A stretch of 62,736 nucleotides of DNA from an uncultured Anaerococcus sp. (GCA_900551095.1 URUJ01000008.1:1-62736), one strand, 5' to 3'; counted from the stretch's first letter, positions 1-9,364 are shown. Notes: generated from the letters alone by a model not told the origin. A program made the numbers and translations.

Positions 1-18
1 TAAGAGAGGAAGAAGAAA

Positions 19-468
19 ATGAAAGTAATACTAACAGATAATATTGTAAGAGTTGGAGTTAAGGGAGACCTTGTAGATGTAAAACCAGGATATTTTAGAA
101 ACTACCTTGACCCACAAGGAAAAGCTGTTAAAGCTACAAAAGAAAATATGGCAGAACTTGAAAAAATGAGAGAAGAACTTAAGAAAGAAGAAGCAGAAAA
201 TAGAAAAGAAGCTGAAGCTCTTAAGGAAAAAATCGAAAATCTTACAATCGAACAAAAAGTAAGAGTTGGTGAAGATGGCAAACTATTTGGTTCTGTAACA
301 AATAAAGACATCGCTGAAGCTCTAGCTGAACAAGGAATTGAACTTGACAGAAAGAGAATTGAAGAAGTTGAAAAAATTGACGGCGTTGGTGAATTTGTTA
401 TAAATGCTAGACTATATGAAGGAGTTAATGCAGACCTTAAAGTTAATGTAGTTGCTGAGGTAGAATAA
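19..468 (+). CDS. rplI: 50S ribosomal protein L9
   Basis: L9 is a two-domain protein of the large ribosomal subunit that binds 23S rRNA near the L1 stalk and helps keep the reading frame. The N-terminal domain opens with MKVILTDNIVRVGVKGDLV and the PGYFRNYL rRNA-binding segment, followed by a Glu/Lys-rich connecting helix (about residues 42-75) and a C-terminal domain with the LFGSVT motif. The 149 residues match the usual length. A purine-rich ribosome site lies just upstream of the ATG at the window edge. The stop codon TAA overlaps the dnaB start by one base, so the two genes are probably translationally coupled. Upstream partners lie outside the window. Confidence 0.97.
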   Translation: MKVILTDNIVRVGVKGDLVDVKPGYFRNYLDPQGKAVKATKENMAELEKMREELKKEEAENRKEAEALKEKIENLTIEQKVRVGEDGKLFGSVTNKDIAEALAEQGIELDRKRIEEVEKIDGVGEFVINARLYEGVNADLKVNVVAEVE

Positions 469-1799
469 TGACTGATGGCTTAAGGCCATTACCTTATGAT
501 TTCTTAGCAGAACAGGCTATTATAGGTTGTATTTTAGCAAAAAATGAAACTTTTGATAGTGCAAATCAAATTATAAAACCTGTAGACTTTTATGACTCGA
601 GAACACAGAGGATTTATAAGTCCATAGTCCTGATGTTTGAAAAAGACATTAAAGTAGACTATGTATCGCTTGTAAGTCAGTTATCGAGTGAAAATATATT
701 GCAAGAAGTTGGAGGGGAGGAGTTTATCACTGAGATTACCCTCTCCTCATTTTATACTCCAAATATTGAAACTTACTGTAAGTCAGTTAAGGAAAAGTCA
801 CTTCTAAGAAGTCTTATTGGGGCAAGTGAGGATATAATAGATTCGTCTTATAAACAAGCGGATGATGTAAGTGATATCCTTGCGATCGCAGAAAATAGAA
901 TATTTGAAATATCTCAAGATAGTCATAATCAAGGATTAGTAAGAGTATCTGACACAATGGATGATACTCTTAGGCAAATAAACGAGCTAACCCTTGCAGA
1001 TGGAAAAATTACTGGAGTATCAACTGGACTTGATGTTGTAGATAATAAGTTATCTGGACTTCAAAATTCCCAATTAATCTTACTTGCGGCAAGACCAGCC
1101 ATGGGTAAGACTGCTTTAGGCTTAACTATGGCTTGGAATGCAGCTAAAATAGGCAAGTCAGTTGCTTTTTTCTCGCTTGAGATGAGCACTTATCAGCTTA
1201 ACCAAAGATTACTTTCTATGGTAAGTTTAGTAAGTTTAGAGTCAATTATTAATGGATCAATTAGAGATGATGACTGGACTCTACTAATAGATGCGACTAA
1301 AAAAATAGTTAAGACTGACCTCTATGTTGATGAAACACCAGGTATTAGACTATCAGAAATGAAGTCAAAACTAAAAAGATTGAAGGCAGAAAGAGGACTA
1401 GATTTAGTTGTGATAGATTATCTACAATTGATGCAAGCAGATGGCAGACAGGAAAATAGGCAAAATGAGATTGCCTCTATTTCTCGTGGATTAAAATCTT
1501 TGTCAAAAGAATTAAACTGTCCAATTCTTTCCTTGGCTCAATTATCAAGAGAAGCTGACAAGAGAGCAGATCATAAGCCAATTTTATCTGACCTCAGAGA
1601 ATCAGGTGCTATAGAGCAGGACGCAGACGTGGTTATGCTTTTATATAGAGAAGACTATTACGATGAGGAAGTGGAACCAAACCAAGCCAAGGTAATCTTT
1701 GCCAAGCACAGAAATGGTGCGACAGGAACTGTAGATTTGTTCTTTAACAAGCAATGCACAACCTTTACAGACCTATCATTAAGAGATGAAAATGCCTAG
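468..1799 (+). CDS. dnaB: Replicative DNA helicase DnaB (DnaC in Bacillus naming)
   Basis: Hexameric helicase that unwinds DNA at the fork and recruits primase. The N-terminal helical DnaB domain covers about residues 8-110. The RecA-like C-terminal domain carries Walker A (AARPAMGKT, near residue 207), a Walker B segment (LDLVVIDYLQL) and the DLRESGAIEQDADVV motif. At 443 residues it is full length. It starts within the last base of rplI and runs into the GNAT gene. The dnaD-like and dnaI-like loader genes downstream place helicase and loader in one transcription unit. Confidence 0.97.
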   Translation: MTDGLRPLPYDFLAEQAIIGCILAKNETFDSANQIIKPVDFYDSRTQRIYKSIVLMFEKDIKVDYVSLVSQLSSENILQEVGGEEFITEITLSSFYTPNIETYCKSVKEKSLLRSLIGASEDIIDSSYKQADDVSDILAIAENRIFEISQDSHNQGLVRVSDTMDDTLRQINELTLADGKITGVSTGLDVVDNKLSGLQNSQLILLAARPAMGKTALGLTMAWNAAKIGKSVAFFSLEMSTYQLNQRLLSMVSLVSLESIINGSIRDDDWTLLIDATKKIVKTDLYVDETPGIRLSEMKSKLKRLKAERGLDLVVIDYLQLMQADGRQENRQNEIASISRGLKSLSKELNCPILSLAQLSREADKRADHKPILSDLRESGAIEQDADVVMLLYREDYYDEEVEPNQAKVIFAKHRNGATGTVDLFFNKQCTTFTDLSLRDENA

Positions 1800-2346
1800 G
1801 ATATATTTAGACAAGATAGACACAGAAACTGCCTTTGAGCTTCAAAATTGGGCGATATTTACCGATCCAAGGCTTATAGGCTATAATTATGGTAACCTTA
1901 CGGATTTTGAAATCAAACTCTGGCAGGGTTCTATTTCTATGCCAAATAAAAGATATTTTGCAGTAAGAAGGGTAAGTGATGATCGTTTTATTGGTTTTAT
2001 AGGTCTTAAAAATATAAATCCACTCTTAAAAAGAGCCAAACTTGGGATAGTGTTTGATCCTAATTTTGTATCGTTAGGCTTCGGTTATGAGGCTGTGATG
2101 GCTATAATGAAAGAGTTTTTTGATAAGATGGGTTATAGGACCTTGACCCTTGATGTGAATACTTTTAATAAAAGAGCATTGAATTTATATAAAAAGTGTG
2201 GTTTTAAGATTGTTTCTTATAGCAGAGAAGTGTTTGAAAACCAAGATGTAGAAATAGATGAGAGATATTTTGAAAAATTTCACGGACTAATTTATTCCAA
2301 GATAATAAATATGAAAATAAGTAAGGATGATTATAATGAACTTTGA
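1792..2346 (+). CDS. GNAT-family N-acetyltransferase (RimJ/RimL-like)
   Basis: Predicted acetyl-CoA-dependent acetyltransferase of about 184 residues. The fold is visible from the FIGFIGLKN strand, the GFGYEAVMAIMKEFF acetyl-CoA loop and helix, and the NKRALNLYKKCGFKIV motif typical of RimJ/RimL-type enzymes; the substrate is unknown. ATGs lie at 1786 and 1792; AAGAG at 1781-1785 is well spaced for 1792, so I use that one. The gene overlaps the end of dnaB and the start of the dnaD-like gene, so it sits physically inside the helicase/loader operon. A role in modifying a replication or ribosomal protein is possible but only inferred from position. Confidence 0.85.
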   Translation: MPRIYLDKIDTETAFELQNWAIFTDPRLIGYNYGNLTDFEIKLWQGSISMPNKRYFAVRRVSDDRFIGFIGLKNINPLLKRAKLGIVFDPNFVSLGFGYEAVMAIMKEFFDKMGYRTLTLDVNTFNKRALNLYKKCGFKIVSYSREVFENQDVEIDERYFEKFHGLIYSKIINMKISKDDYNEL

Positions 2347-3067
2347 AATGCAAGAATTAAAACTGGATATGGGTACAACCCCGTTTGAGAATATGTTCCT
2401 AAATACCTATCTTCAAATGGCTGATGGTGATGCTATCAAGGTTTATCTGTTAATCTATAAAGAAATTTATAACAATCAAACAGTTGACGAAGCAAAGATA
2501 AAACGTCAGCTAAATTTTGATGATAAAAGATTTGAAGATGCTGTAAATTTTTGGATAAATATGGGAATCTTTAGAGAAAAAAAGAATTCTGATGGAACAA
2601 ATTATATCGAAATTGTATCATTAAGACAAATGTATTTTGGTGAAAGTAACGAGACACCATCCAACGAAATAAATTTTGATAAAGCTCAAAGAAAGTCAAT
2701 AATGTTTGAAAATATTGAAAGGATAATAGCTAGGAATTTAACTCCAGCTGATATTACAAGGATCCACGAAACTCTGGGCGAATATGACCAAGAACCAGAG
2801 CTTGTCACAGAAGCCTTTAGGCAGGCCAGAGAAGCGGGAAATGTTGACGTCAAATACGTAATGGGCTATCTTAAAAGCTGGCGTGATATGGGGATATCTA
2901 GCCTAAATGAACTGAGGATGAAGGAAGAAAGAGATAAGCTAAAGAGGGCAAATGGTGTAAGAACCTATAGGAGAAAGTCAGATTCTCAAAAACAAAATGA
3001 TGGAATGTCTATAGCTGAAAAAGCTAGACGTAAGAGACTAGAAAGATTGAATAATTCGGAGAATTAG
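2336..3067 (+). CDS. DnaD-domain replication initiation protein
   Basis: DnaD/DnaB-type primosomal proteins help load the replicative helicase at oriC or during restart. The first 100 residues look like a winged-helix domain (DEAKIKRQLNFDDKRFEDAV). Residues about 120-200 match the DnaD C-terminal domain, including the YVMGYLKSWRDMGISS segment near its end. The tail is basic (KARRKRLERL). The ATG at 2327 abuts its own ribosome site, whereas 2336 has AAGG at about nine bases, so 2336 is preferred. It lies directly before the DnaI-like ATPase, its expected partner. Confidence 0.88.
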   Translation: MNFEMQELKLDMGTTPFENMFLNTYLQMADGDAIKVYLLIYKEIYNNQTVDEAKIKRQLNFDDKRFEDAVNFWINMGIFREKKNSDGTNYIEIVSLRQMYFGESNETPSNEINFDKAQRKSIMFENIERIIARNLTPADITRIHETLGEYDQEPELVTEAFRQAREAGNVDVKYVMGYLKSWRDMGISSLNELRMKEERDKLKRANGVRTYRRKSDSQKQNDGMSIAEKARRKRLERLNNSEN

Positions 3068-3068
3068 T

Positions 3069-4049
3069 ATGAAAGCTAACGAAAGAGCCACTCTAATCTT
3101 ACAAGAAAGACGCAGGGTAAATAAAATTCTGCAAGAAGAAAGAATACAAGAAGTTTATAACAAAATCCCACAAATCAAGGCAATTGACGCCCTTATAAAG
3201 GAAACAGGTTTTAAGAGTCTAGAGCTTGCAGCCAATAATATGGACACTAGTTTAGCTGAAGAGAAAATAAAGACTCTTAAAAAAGAAAAAGACAAACTCC
3301 TTGTTAGAAATGGTTACAAAAGAGATTACATGGATTTAAAATACCACCATGAAGCTTGTAAAGATACAGGTTTTATTGATACTAAGCCATGTTCTTGCAG
3401 ATTAAATTTAATTATCCAAGATAACTATGAAAAATCTGGTCTTAGAGCTGCTATCAATAGAGAAAATTTCTCAACTTTTGACTATTCTTTATTTTCTAAA
3501 AATCCATACATGGGTACAAATGTAAGTCCATATGACAATATCGTAAGAATTGTAAAAGATATTAAAAATTATATCAACAATTTTGACAAAGAAACTGGCA
3601 ATATATACATCCAAGGTGAAGTAGGCAGGGGAAAGACCTTCCTAATCAATGCAATAGCCAAGGAACTTCTCGATAGAAACTATTCAGTAGTGTATATGAC
3701 TTCAACTAAACTTTTTAAATTTTTAAATGATTATCACTGGGCCTTTGAAGACAGGCGAGAAAATCTCGAAAGTCAATATGAGATGATTTTTGATTGTGAT
3801 TTATTAATCATAGATGATCTTGGTGCAGAAACCCACAGGTCAACTGACCAATCCAATCTTTTTGATGTTGTAAATGAGAGGATGAATAAGGGGCTTCCGA
3901 TAATATTATCATCAAACCTCAATGAGGATATGATTGAAGAAATCTATGGACCTAGGGTATTTTCTAGAATTTTGGGTAATAATTCAAAGACATATGAAAT
4001 ATTTGGTGAAGATTTAAGATTAAAGGGGACAGATTATGATTTTAGTTGA
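3069..4049 (+). CDS. DnaC/DnaI-like helicase loader ATPase
   Basis: AAA+ ATPase expected to load the DnaB hexamer onto DNA. Residues 1-90 are helical. A cysteine cluster (CKDTGF and KPCSC, about residues 97-110) resembles the zinc-binding N-terminal element of DnaI-type loaders. The ATPase domain has Walker A GEVGRGKTFL near residue 183, Walker B DLLIIDDLGAE near 245 and an arginine-rich VFSRILGN segment. The 326 residues fit the family. It starts one base after the dnaD-like stop with GGAG six bases upstream. Its 3' end overlaps nnrE by 14 bases. Confidence 0.9.
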   Translation: MKANERATLILQERRRVNKILQEERIQEVYNKIPQIKAIDALIKETGFKSLELAANNMDTSLAEEKIKTLKKEKDKLLVRNGYKRDYMDLKYHHEACKDTGFIDTKPCSCRLNLIIQDNYEKSGLRAAINRENFSTFDYSLFSKNPYMGTNVSPYDNIVRIVKDIKNYINNFDKETGNIYIQGEVGRGKTFLINAIAKELLDRNYSVVYMTSTKLFKFLNDYHWAFEDRRENLESQYEMIFDCDLLIIDDLGAETHRSTDQSNLFDVVNERMNKGLPIILSSNLNEDMIEEIYGPRVFSRILGNNSKTYEIFGEDLRLKGTDYDFS

Positions 4050-4707
4050 CAGAGATCAAATGCAGGCAATTGATAAATACGCCATAGAGACGCTCAAAAT
4101 CCCAAGCCTTTGCCTTGTAGAAAGGGCAAGTTTGGCTGTGCTTAAACACATAAATCTCAACAAGTTTGGCTATTTTGCGGTGGTTGCCGGTGTTGGCAAC
4201 AACGGAGCTGATGGCCTTGCCCTTGCAAGAAATCTCCTTGCAAGATATAAGGACGTTGAAATTTATATAGTTGGTGATATAAATAAAGCAAGCGAAGATT
4301 TTAAGACAAACCTAGAGTCTTGCCAGATGCTCTGCGAGGAAATATATTATGTAGAAAGTATCGAAGACTTGGAAAATATGGCAAAAAGGCTCGCCAATGT
4401 AAATTTGATAATAGATGCGATTTTCGGAACAGGTTTAAATAGGCCGGTAACAGGTATATATGCCACTATAATTTCTATTATAAATAATGTAATGAAGTAT
4501 AAAATATCGATAGATTTACCTTCAGGTCTTGATGCAAGTACAGGCCAAGACTTAGGAGAAGTGGTTGATGCAGATCTTATTGTGACCATGCAACTTATGA
4601 AAACTGGTATCTATGAGAGAGCAAATTATAATAAAAAATGCGTTATAGAAGATATAGGTATCCCTCAAAAAGCTATTGATACAATTTTATATGACTTAGA
4701 TTATTAA
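4036..4707 (+). CDS. nnrE: NAD(P)H-hydrate epimerase (YjeF N-terminal domain)
   Basis: Epimerase that interconverts R- and S-NAD(P)HX, damaged hydrated cofactors, so that the dehydratase NnrD can repair them. The YjeF_N fold shows in GVGNNGADGLALARNL (about residues 52-67), IIDAIFGTGLNRPVTG and SIDLPSGLDASTG. At 223 residues it has only the epimerase domain; the ADP/ATP-dependent dehydratase usually fused to it must be encoded elsewhere. An AAAGGGG ribosome site lies inside the end of the loader gene. Membership of the replication operon looks incidental. Confidence 0.88.
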   Translation: MILVDRDQMQAIDKYAIETLKIPSLCLVERASLAVLKHINLNKFGYFAVVAGVGNNGADGLALARNLLARYKDVEIYIVGDINKASEDFKTNLESCQMLCEEIYYVESIEDLENMAKRLANVNLIIDAIFGTGLNRPVTGIYATIISIINNVMKYKISIDLPSGLDASTGQDLGEVVDADLIVTMQLMKTGIYERANYNKKCVIEDIGIPQKAIDTILYDLDY

Positions 4708-4730
4708 AGTAAAACAAATTTTTCGACTTG

Positions 4731-4758
4731 TTGCAATCGTTTGCTTTGCTAATATAAT
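4731..4758 (+). promoter_or_regulatory. Sigma-A-type promoter for the DUF4349 lipoprotein
   Basis: TTGCAA at 4731-4736 and TATAAT at 4753-4758 with 16 bases between them, about 20 bases upstream of the lipoprotein start. This is the only good promoter in the gap after nnrE. Confidence 0.75.
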
Positions 4759-4779
4759 AAAAGAAAAGAGGTAAAATGT

Positions 4780-5664
4780 ATGAAAAATAAAGTTCTATTA
4801 ATTTTAATAAGTCTTTTTGCTCTATCTTCTTGTGGGAGCAACAATTATAAGTCAGATGAAGCTTCCGATTATGCTAAAGAAGAAAAATCTATTGAAGGAT
4901 ATAATGAAGAAGCTGCTATAGAAAAAGAGACAGCTACTGATGAAGGGAGCACAGATAACCTAGTAGAAGATCCTGATGATTATATAGAAAGATTTGTTTA
5001 TTTGGATTTAGAAACAATAGACTTTGATAAAGACCAAAAAATATTAAGAGATTCTATAAAAAATCTTTCCGGTCTAATTGAAAATGAGTCTACATTTTTA
5101 TACAACGGGGATAATAGTAGTGAACTTAGGTCTAGTGATTTTGTGATAAAAATCCCAAGAGAAAATGTCGATAAATTCGACAAGGCTCTAGAAAAGGTTG
5201 GGAAAACTAAAGATATATCCAAAAATTCAAACAATCTCAAAAATTCTTTTAGAGATGTAGATAAAGAATTAGAAATTAAGGAAAAACAACTAGAAAAATT
5301 CAATGAGTTACTTGAAAACTCAGATAATATAGAAGACACCCTTGTGATAAATTCAAAGATTATAGAGGCACAAGGGGAGATAGATTCTATCAAAAAAGCA
5401 AAAGCAGATCTTAAGGATAGGGTGACATACGATACCTACAATCTGACCCTTAGGGAAGTATATTCTTATGATGAAAGGTCAAATAATCCTAATCTTGGGG
5501 AGAGGATAAAAGAAGCTAGCGGCGAATCACTAGGGATAGTTAAAGAATTTTTTGCCCAAGTTATCGTAGGATTTGTCTTATATTGGCCATTTATTTTAAT
5601 AATCCTTCTAATCATCTTTGTGATTTTTAGAGTGAAGAAAAAATTTAGCAAAAATAAGAAATAA
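4780..5664 (+). CDS. DUF4349 lipoprotein
   Basis: Predicted membrane-anchored lipoprotein of unknown function. It has a lipoprotein signal with lipobox ALSSC and the lipidated cysteine at residue 18. An acidic linker (about 20-70) and the DUF4349 region (about 70-235) follow, the latter with a long coiled coil (EIKEKQLEKFNELLE) and the DRVTYDTYNLTLREV segment. A C-terminal membrane span lies near residues 258-285 with a basic end. DUF4349 proteins are thought to act at the cell envelope; none of this assigns a reaction. It has its own promoter and shares a terminator with the convergent acyltransferase. Confidence 0.85.
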   Translation: MKNKVLLILISLFALSSCGSNNYKSDEASDYAKEEKSIEGYNEEAAIEKETATDEGSTDNLVEDPDDYIERFVYLDLETIDFDKDQKILRDSIKNLSGLIENESTFLYNGDNSSELRSSDFVIKIPRENVDKFDKALEKVGKTKDISKNSNNLKNSFRDVDKELEIKEKQLEKFNELLENSDNIEDTLVINSKIIEAQGEIDSIKKAKADLKDRVTYDTYNLTLREVYSYDERSNNPNLGERIKEASGESLGIVKEFFAQVIVGFVLYWPFILIILLIIFVIFRVKKKFSKNKK

Positions 5665-5741
5665 CTTAAAAAAAGTAATTTCTATAATTAGTAAGTACAA
5701 ATAGTTATATTTTTAATAAAAAAAACTTAAGATTTTCTTAT

Positions 5742-5800
5742 AAAAAAACCTAGACTTTAAAGTTAATTCAATATGATTTAACTTTGAATCTAGGTTTTTT
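5742..5800. terminator. Bidirectional terminator between convergent genes
   Basis: Long hairpin with outer arms AAAAAACCTAGA and TCTAGGTTTTTT and an inner AAAGTTAA/TTAACTTT stem. A-run on the left and T-run on the right let it serve both flanking genes. Confidence 0.85.
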
Positions 5801-5805
5801 GTTAA

Positions 5806-7719
5806 TTAATCGCTTATTTTATTTACATTTAAAATTTTTCTTATAACAAGTTTAGCGTAAGCTTCACTTCCCTCAACATTTGGGTGGGTTCTATCAACTG
5901 CTAAAAGTTCTGGCCTATCTTTTACATAAGCTCTCCAATTTATTAGGTGAGCTTTAGGATTGTTATCTACAAAATCCTTCATGTCGTTATTAACCTTGTC
6001 CATGTAGGATTGGAGGTGGGAAGTATTTACAAAATAAACATCCCTACCTTCAGCTAAGTCCATAATTGCCTGCATATCGTTGTGGTTAGCAGAACCATTT
6101 GAACCAAGGGATACTAGGACAATATCACCGAGACCAACATTATTTTTAATACTTGAAAGCACATTTGGTCCGTCAATCATGTCTCTACCAACCTTACCGT
6201 CAAGATAGAGGTTTGGTGTGTAGACTCTTAAGTATTTATCAATATTTATAAGAACTGAATCGCCTATTGCGGTGATATTTAAATCTTTTACATAGTTTAG
6301 TTCATTTTCTGTAAAGTCGAAATTATCATAGGCTTTTTCTTTGAAATTTTTGTTAGCTTCCTTAGTTTCTTCTAAATCTTTTTGATTTTTTTCTTCCCTT
6401 TCATTAGAACTTGATTCAGGATTTGCTTCATTTTTATCTTCAATAGATTTTTCTTCATCTTTTTTTATTTTTTGATTTTTCTTTTTTTGGATTGATTCGT
6501 TATTCTTTTTAATCTCAGCTTCGCTTTGTTCAAATCTAGCTTTTAGCTCTGCCATTTCTTTTTCTTTTTGATTTCCAATTGCAAGTGATACTATATTTAA
6601 AACACCTAGACCTAATAGGGGAATTATTATTAGGTATTTATTAATTTTCTTTCTATCAAAAATTATATGGCAAATTTCCCCAAGAAATATTATCCATGCA
6701 ATTTGTAAGCCATAGTATAAAAACTTATTTTCTAGTAAATTTATTAAGAAATAAGAGAAAAATACCTGAACTAGATATTGGAGAATATATAGGTAGAAAC
6801 TCCTTCTGCCAAGATATTCTAAAAAGCCACCTAGGATATTATTTGAAAAAGCTGATCCATATTCTATTTCATACCTGTATAAGACTTGTACCAAAAGAGC
6901 AAAACTTAGAGTGTAGATAAGGAAAAATGACCTATATATCCAAATTTTCTCTCCGTTAATAAAAAACATCGGTACAAATAGTACAAGACCCAAAATACTT
7001 ATTGAAATCCTTAAGTTTCTCTTATTTAACTCTAGCCTATCTTTGTATTTTAAATAAAGTAGGTAGAAAATCATACCAAAGAAAAAAGCATAAATCCTGG
7101 TATCTGTTCCATAGTAAATTCTTATTATAGGACTATTATTTAAGCTAAAGTAGAGGGATAAGCCAAAACTTATGAGACTTAAAATAATTAGTAGCCATAT
7201 CTTAATTGATAGGGATTTAAATTTACTACCGAAGTATCTTAAAATATAGAAAATACCAACAAATTGGAGGTAGACAGCTATGTACCACAGGTGGACGAAA
7301 AGGTTAAAATTACCATTTCTATCAAAGTAAGATGCTCCTTTTATAATTTGCCTTATATTTTCAAAACCAAATATTACAGAAAGACTTGATTTAATCGAAT
7401 CATCGAATATATCTCTTGCAAAAATTAGTGCTATAACTAGGCTTATAAACATAATTAAGATAATAGGGGGTAGGATTTTTTTTAGTTTTCGTATAAGACT
7501 TAATACGATATCTTTTAAGGTCAAGTCCTTATTGTAATTGGATTTCTCCATCAAAAATCCTGACATTACTAAAAAACCAATTACTGCTAGAAAACCACCA
7601 GGTAAAGCGTGGGTAAAGAGGTGGTAGGTAGATACAGCAATTAGGCATAGTCCCCTAAGGATATTTAGGTATCTGTAATTTATTTTTCTTCTTATTTTTC
7701 TTTTCAAATTTTTCTCCAT
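5806..7719 (-). CDS. OatA-like membrane acyltransferase with SGNH esterase domain
   Basis: Predicted O-acetyltransferase that moves acetyl groups across the membrane onto a surface glycan, such as peptidoglycan MurNAc or another cell-wall polymer. The first 350 residues form an acyltransferase-3 domain with about ten or eleven membrane spans and the early YLNILRGLCLIAVSTYHLF motif. A Lys/Glu-rich linker covers about 380-455. The extracytoplasmic SGNH domain follows, with TAIGDSVLINI (nucleophile Ser), VSLGSNGS and DRTHPNVEG (catalytic Asp/His). Length (637) and order match OatA-type enzymes. The substrate is not shown; no capsule genes are adjacent. Confidence 0.88.
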   Translation of the reverse strand: MEKNLKRKIRRKINYRYLNILRGLCLIAVSTYHLFTHALPGGFLAVIGFLVMSGFLMEKSNYNKDLTLKDIVLSLIRKLKKILPPIILIMFISLVIALIFARDIFDDSIKSSLSVIFGFENIRQIIKGASYFDRNGNFNLFVHLWYIAVYLQFVGIFYILRYFGSKFKSLSIKIWLLIILSLISFGLSLYFSLNNSPIIRIYYGTDTRIYAFFFGMIFYLLYLKYKDRLELNKRNLRISISILGLVLFVPMFFINGEKIWIYRSFFLIYTLSFALLVQVLYRYEIEYGSAFSNNILGGFLEYLGRRSFYLYILQYLVQVFFSYFLINLLENKFLYYGLQIAWIIFLGEICHIIFDRKKINKYLIIIPLLGLGVLNIVSLAIGNQKEKEMAELKARFEQSEAEIKKNNESIQKKKNQKIKKDEEKSIEDKNEANPESSSNEREEKNQKDLEETKEANKNFKEKAYDNFDFTENELNYVKDLNITAIGDSVLINIDKYLRVYTPNLYLDGKVGRDMIDGPNVLSSIKNNVGLGDIVLVSLGSNGSANHNDMQAIMDLAEGRDVYFVNTSHLQSYMDKVNNDMKDFVDNNPKAHLINWRAYVKDRPELLAVDRTHPNVEGSEAYAKLVIRKILNVNKISD

Positions 7720-7817
7720 AATGAATCCATTATACTCTCATAATAACGATTTAACATTATTTTAACTAATTATTTTGATTAAATAATGTTTCTGAGATTA
7801 AATTTATGTAAAGAGAT

Positions 7818-7846
7818 TTGCATTTTTTTTCGATATGCTGTATATT
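7818..7846 (+). promoter_or_regulatory. Promoter of the serS T-box transcript
   Basis: TTGCAT at 7818-7823 and TATATT at 7841-7846 with a 17-base spacer. The predicted start is near 7853, just at the 5' edge of the T-box leader. Confidence 0.65.
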
Positions 7847-7852
7847 ATAACT

Positions 7853-8040
7853 AATGGAATATTGCTATGATAAGAAGTAGTAACTGTCTAGGACATTTAG
7901 AGAGGGAATGGTTGGTGTAAATTCCTTGTTTGAACCAGTGAATCCGTCTTTGAGCAAATGATAAATTAAGGCAAGCCTTGCTTGTGTAATTTGGGTGGCA
8001 CCACGAGACCTTCGTCCCAATTGGGCGGGGCTTTTTTTAT
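7853..8040 (+). ncRNA. T-box leader (serine), tRNA-sensing riboswitch
   Basis: The leader senses uncharged tRNA-Ser and lets transcription of serS continue when charging falls. The stem I features AGAGAGGGAATGGTTGGTG (7901-7919) are followed by TGAA-TCC-GTC-TTTGAGC. In that pattern the codon-like specifier is TCC, a Ser codon, which agrees with the gene controlled. The T-box sequence GGTGGCACCACGAGA lies at about 7994-8008. The intrinsic terminator follows: CGTCCC, AATT, GGGCG, then a T-run ending near 8039. Confidence 0.92.
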
Positions 8041-8061
8041 GCATATTTTTAAGGAGAGAAA

Positions 8062-9351
8062 ATGATTGATATTAAATTATTAAGAGAAAATCCAGAATTC
8101 GTAAAAGAAAATATTAAGAAAAAATTCCAAGATGAAAAACTTGTTTTAGTAGATGAAGTATTAGAACTTGACGAAAAGCTACGTCAATATAAGACCGATG
8201 GTGACAAACTTAGAAGTGAGAGAAATAAAACTTCTAAAGAAATTGGTATGTTATTTGGTCAAGGCAAAAAAGATGAAGCTGAAGCTGCTAAGGCTCATGT
8301 AGTGGAAATAAATGACGAATTAGTTCATATAGAAGAAGAAACAGATAGACTTAATGAAGAAGTTAAACAAAGGATGCAAGTGATCCCTCAAATCATCGAT
8401 GAAACTGTACCTATAGGTAAAGATGATACAGAAAATGTTGAAATCGAAAGATTTGGTGAGCCAGTTGTTCCAGAATACGAAGTTCCTTACCATATAGATA
8501 TCATGGAGACTTTTGATGGTATTGATTTAGATTCATCAAGAAATACTTCAGGTGCAGGCTTCTATTACCTAAAAGGAGATATAGCAAGACTTCATTCTGC
8601 AATTCTTTCATATGCTAGAGATTTTATGATAGATAAGGGCTATACTTATTTTGTTCCTCCTTTCATGATTAGATCTGAAGTAGTAACAGGAGTTATGAGT
8701 TTTGCTGAGATGCAAGATATGATGTATAAAATCGAGGGAGAAGATTTATACCTAATCGGAACTAGTGAACACTCAATGATTGGTAAATTTATCAATACAA
8801 TCAACGAAGAAGAAAAAATGCCACTTAAGATGACATCTTATTCTCCATGCTTTAGAAAAGAAGTAGGAGCACATGGTATTGAGGAACGTGGAGTGTACCG
8901 TATCCACCAATTTGAAAAACAAGAAATGGTTATAATCTGTAATCCAGAAGATTCTAAGAAATTCTATGATGAATTATGGCAAAATACTGTAGAATTCTTT
9001 AGAAGTCTTGAAATCCCAGTAAGAACCCTAGAATGTTGTTCAGGAGATCTTGCAGACCTTAAAGTTAAATCTTGTGACGTAGAGGCATGGAGCCCACGTC
9101 AAGAAAAATATTTTGAAGTAGGTTCTTGCTCAAACCTAGGCGATGCACAAGCTAGAAGACTTGGCATTAGACTTAGGGGAAAAGACGGCAACTACTTTGC
9201 ACACACATTAAATAATACTGTAGTAGCTCCACCAAGAATGTTAATAGCCTTCCTTGAAAACCTACTACAAGAAGACGGATCAGTTAAGATACCTGAACCA
9301 CTACAAATGTATATGGGTGGTAAGGAAAAAATCGTACCTACAGTTAAATAA
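8062..9351 (+). CDS. serS: Serine-tRNA ligase
   Basis: Class II aminoacyl-tRNA synthetase that attaches serine to tRNA-Ser. The N-terminal coiled-coil arm that grips the long variable arm of the tRNA covers about residues 25-110. The catalytic core has motif 2 (FRKEVGAHGIEERGVYRIHQF) split across about residues 272-295, and motif 3 (LNNTVVAPPRMLIAFLEN) near 390-408. The 429 residues are typical. AAGGAGAG precedes the ATG. It is monocistronic: T-box in front, strong terminator behind. Confidence 0.97.
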   Translation: MIDIKLLRENPEFVKENIKKKFQDEKLVLVDEVLELDEKLRQYKTDGDKLRSERNKTSKEIGMLFGQGKKDEAEAAKAHVVEINDELVHIEEETDRLNEEVKQRMQVIPQIIDETVPIGKDDTENVEIERFGEPVVPEYEVPYHIDIMETFDGIDLDSSRNTSGAGFYYLKGDIARLHSAILSYARDFMIDKGYTYFVPPFMIRSEVVTGVMSFAEMQDMMYKIEGEDLYLIGTSEHSMIGKFINTINEEEKMPLKMTSYSPCFRKEVGAHGIEERGVYRIHQFEKQEMVIICNPEDSKKFYDELWQNTVEFFRSLEIPVRTLECCSGDLADLKVKSCDVEAWSPRQEKYFEVGSCSNLGDAQARRLGIRLRGKDGNYFAHTLNNTVVAPPRMLIAFLENLLQEDGSVKIPEPLQMYMGGKEKIVPTVK

Positions 9352-9364
9352 ACTTTTGCAATAC

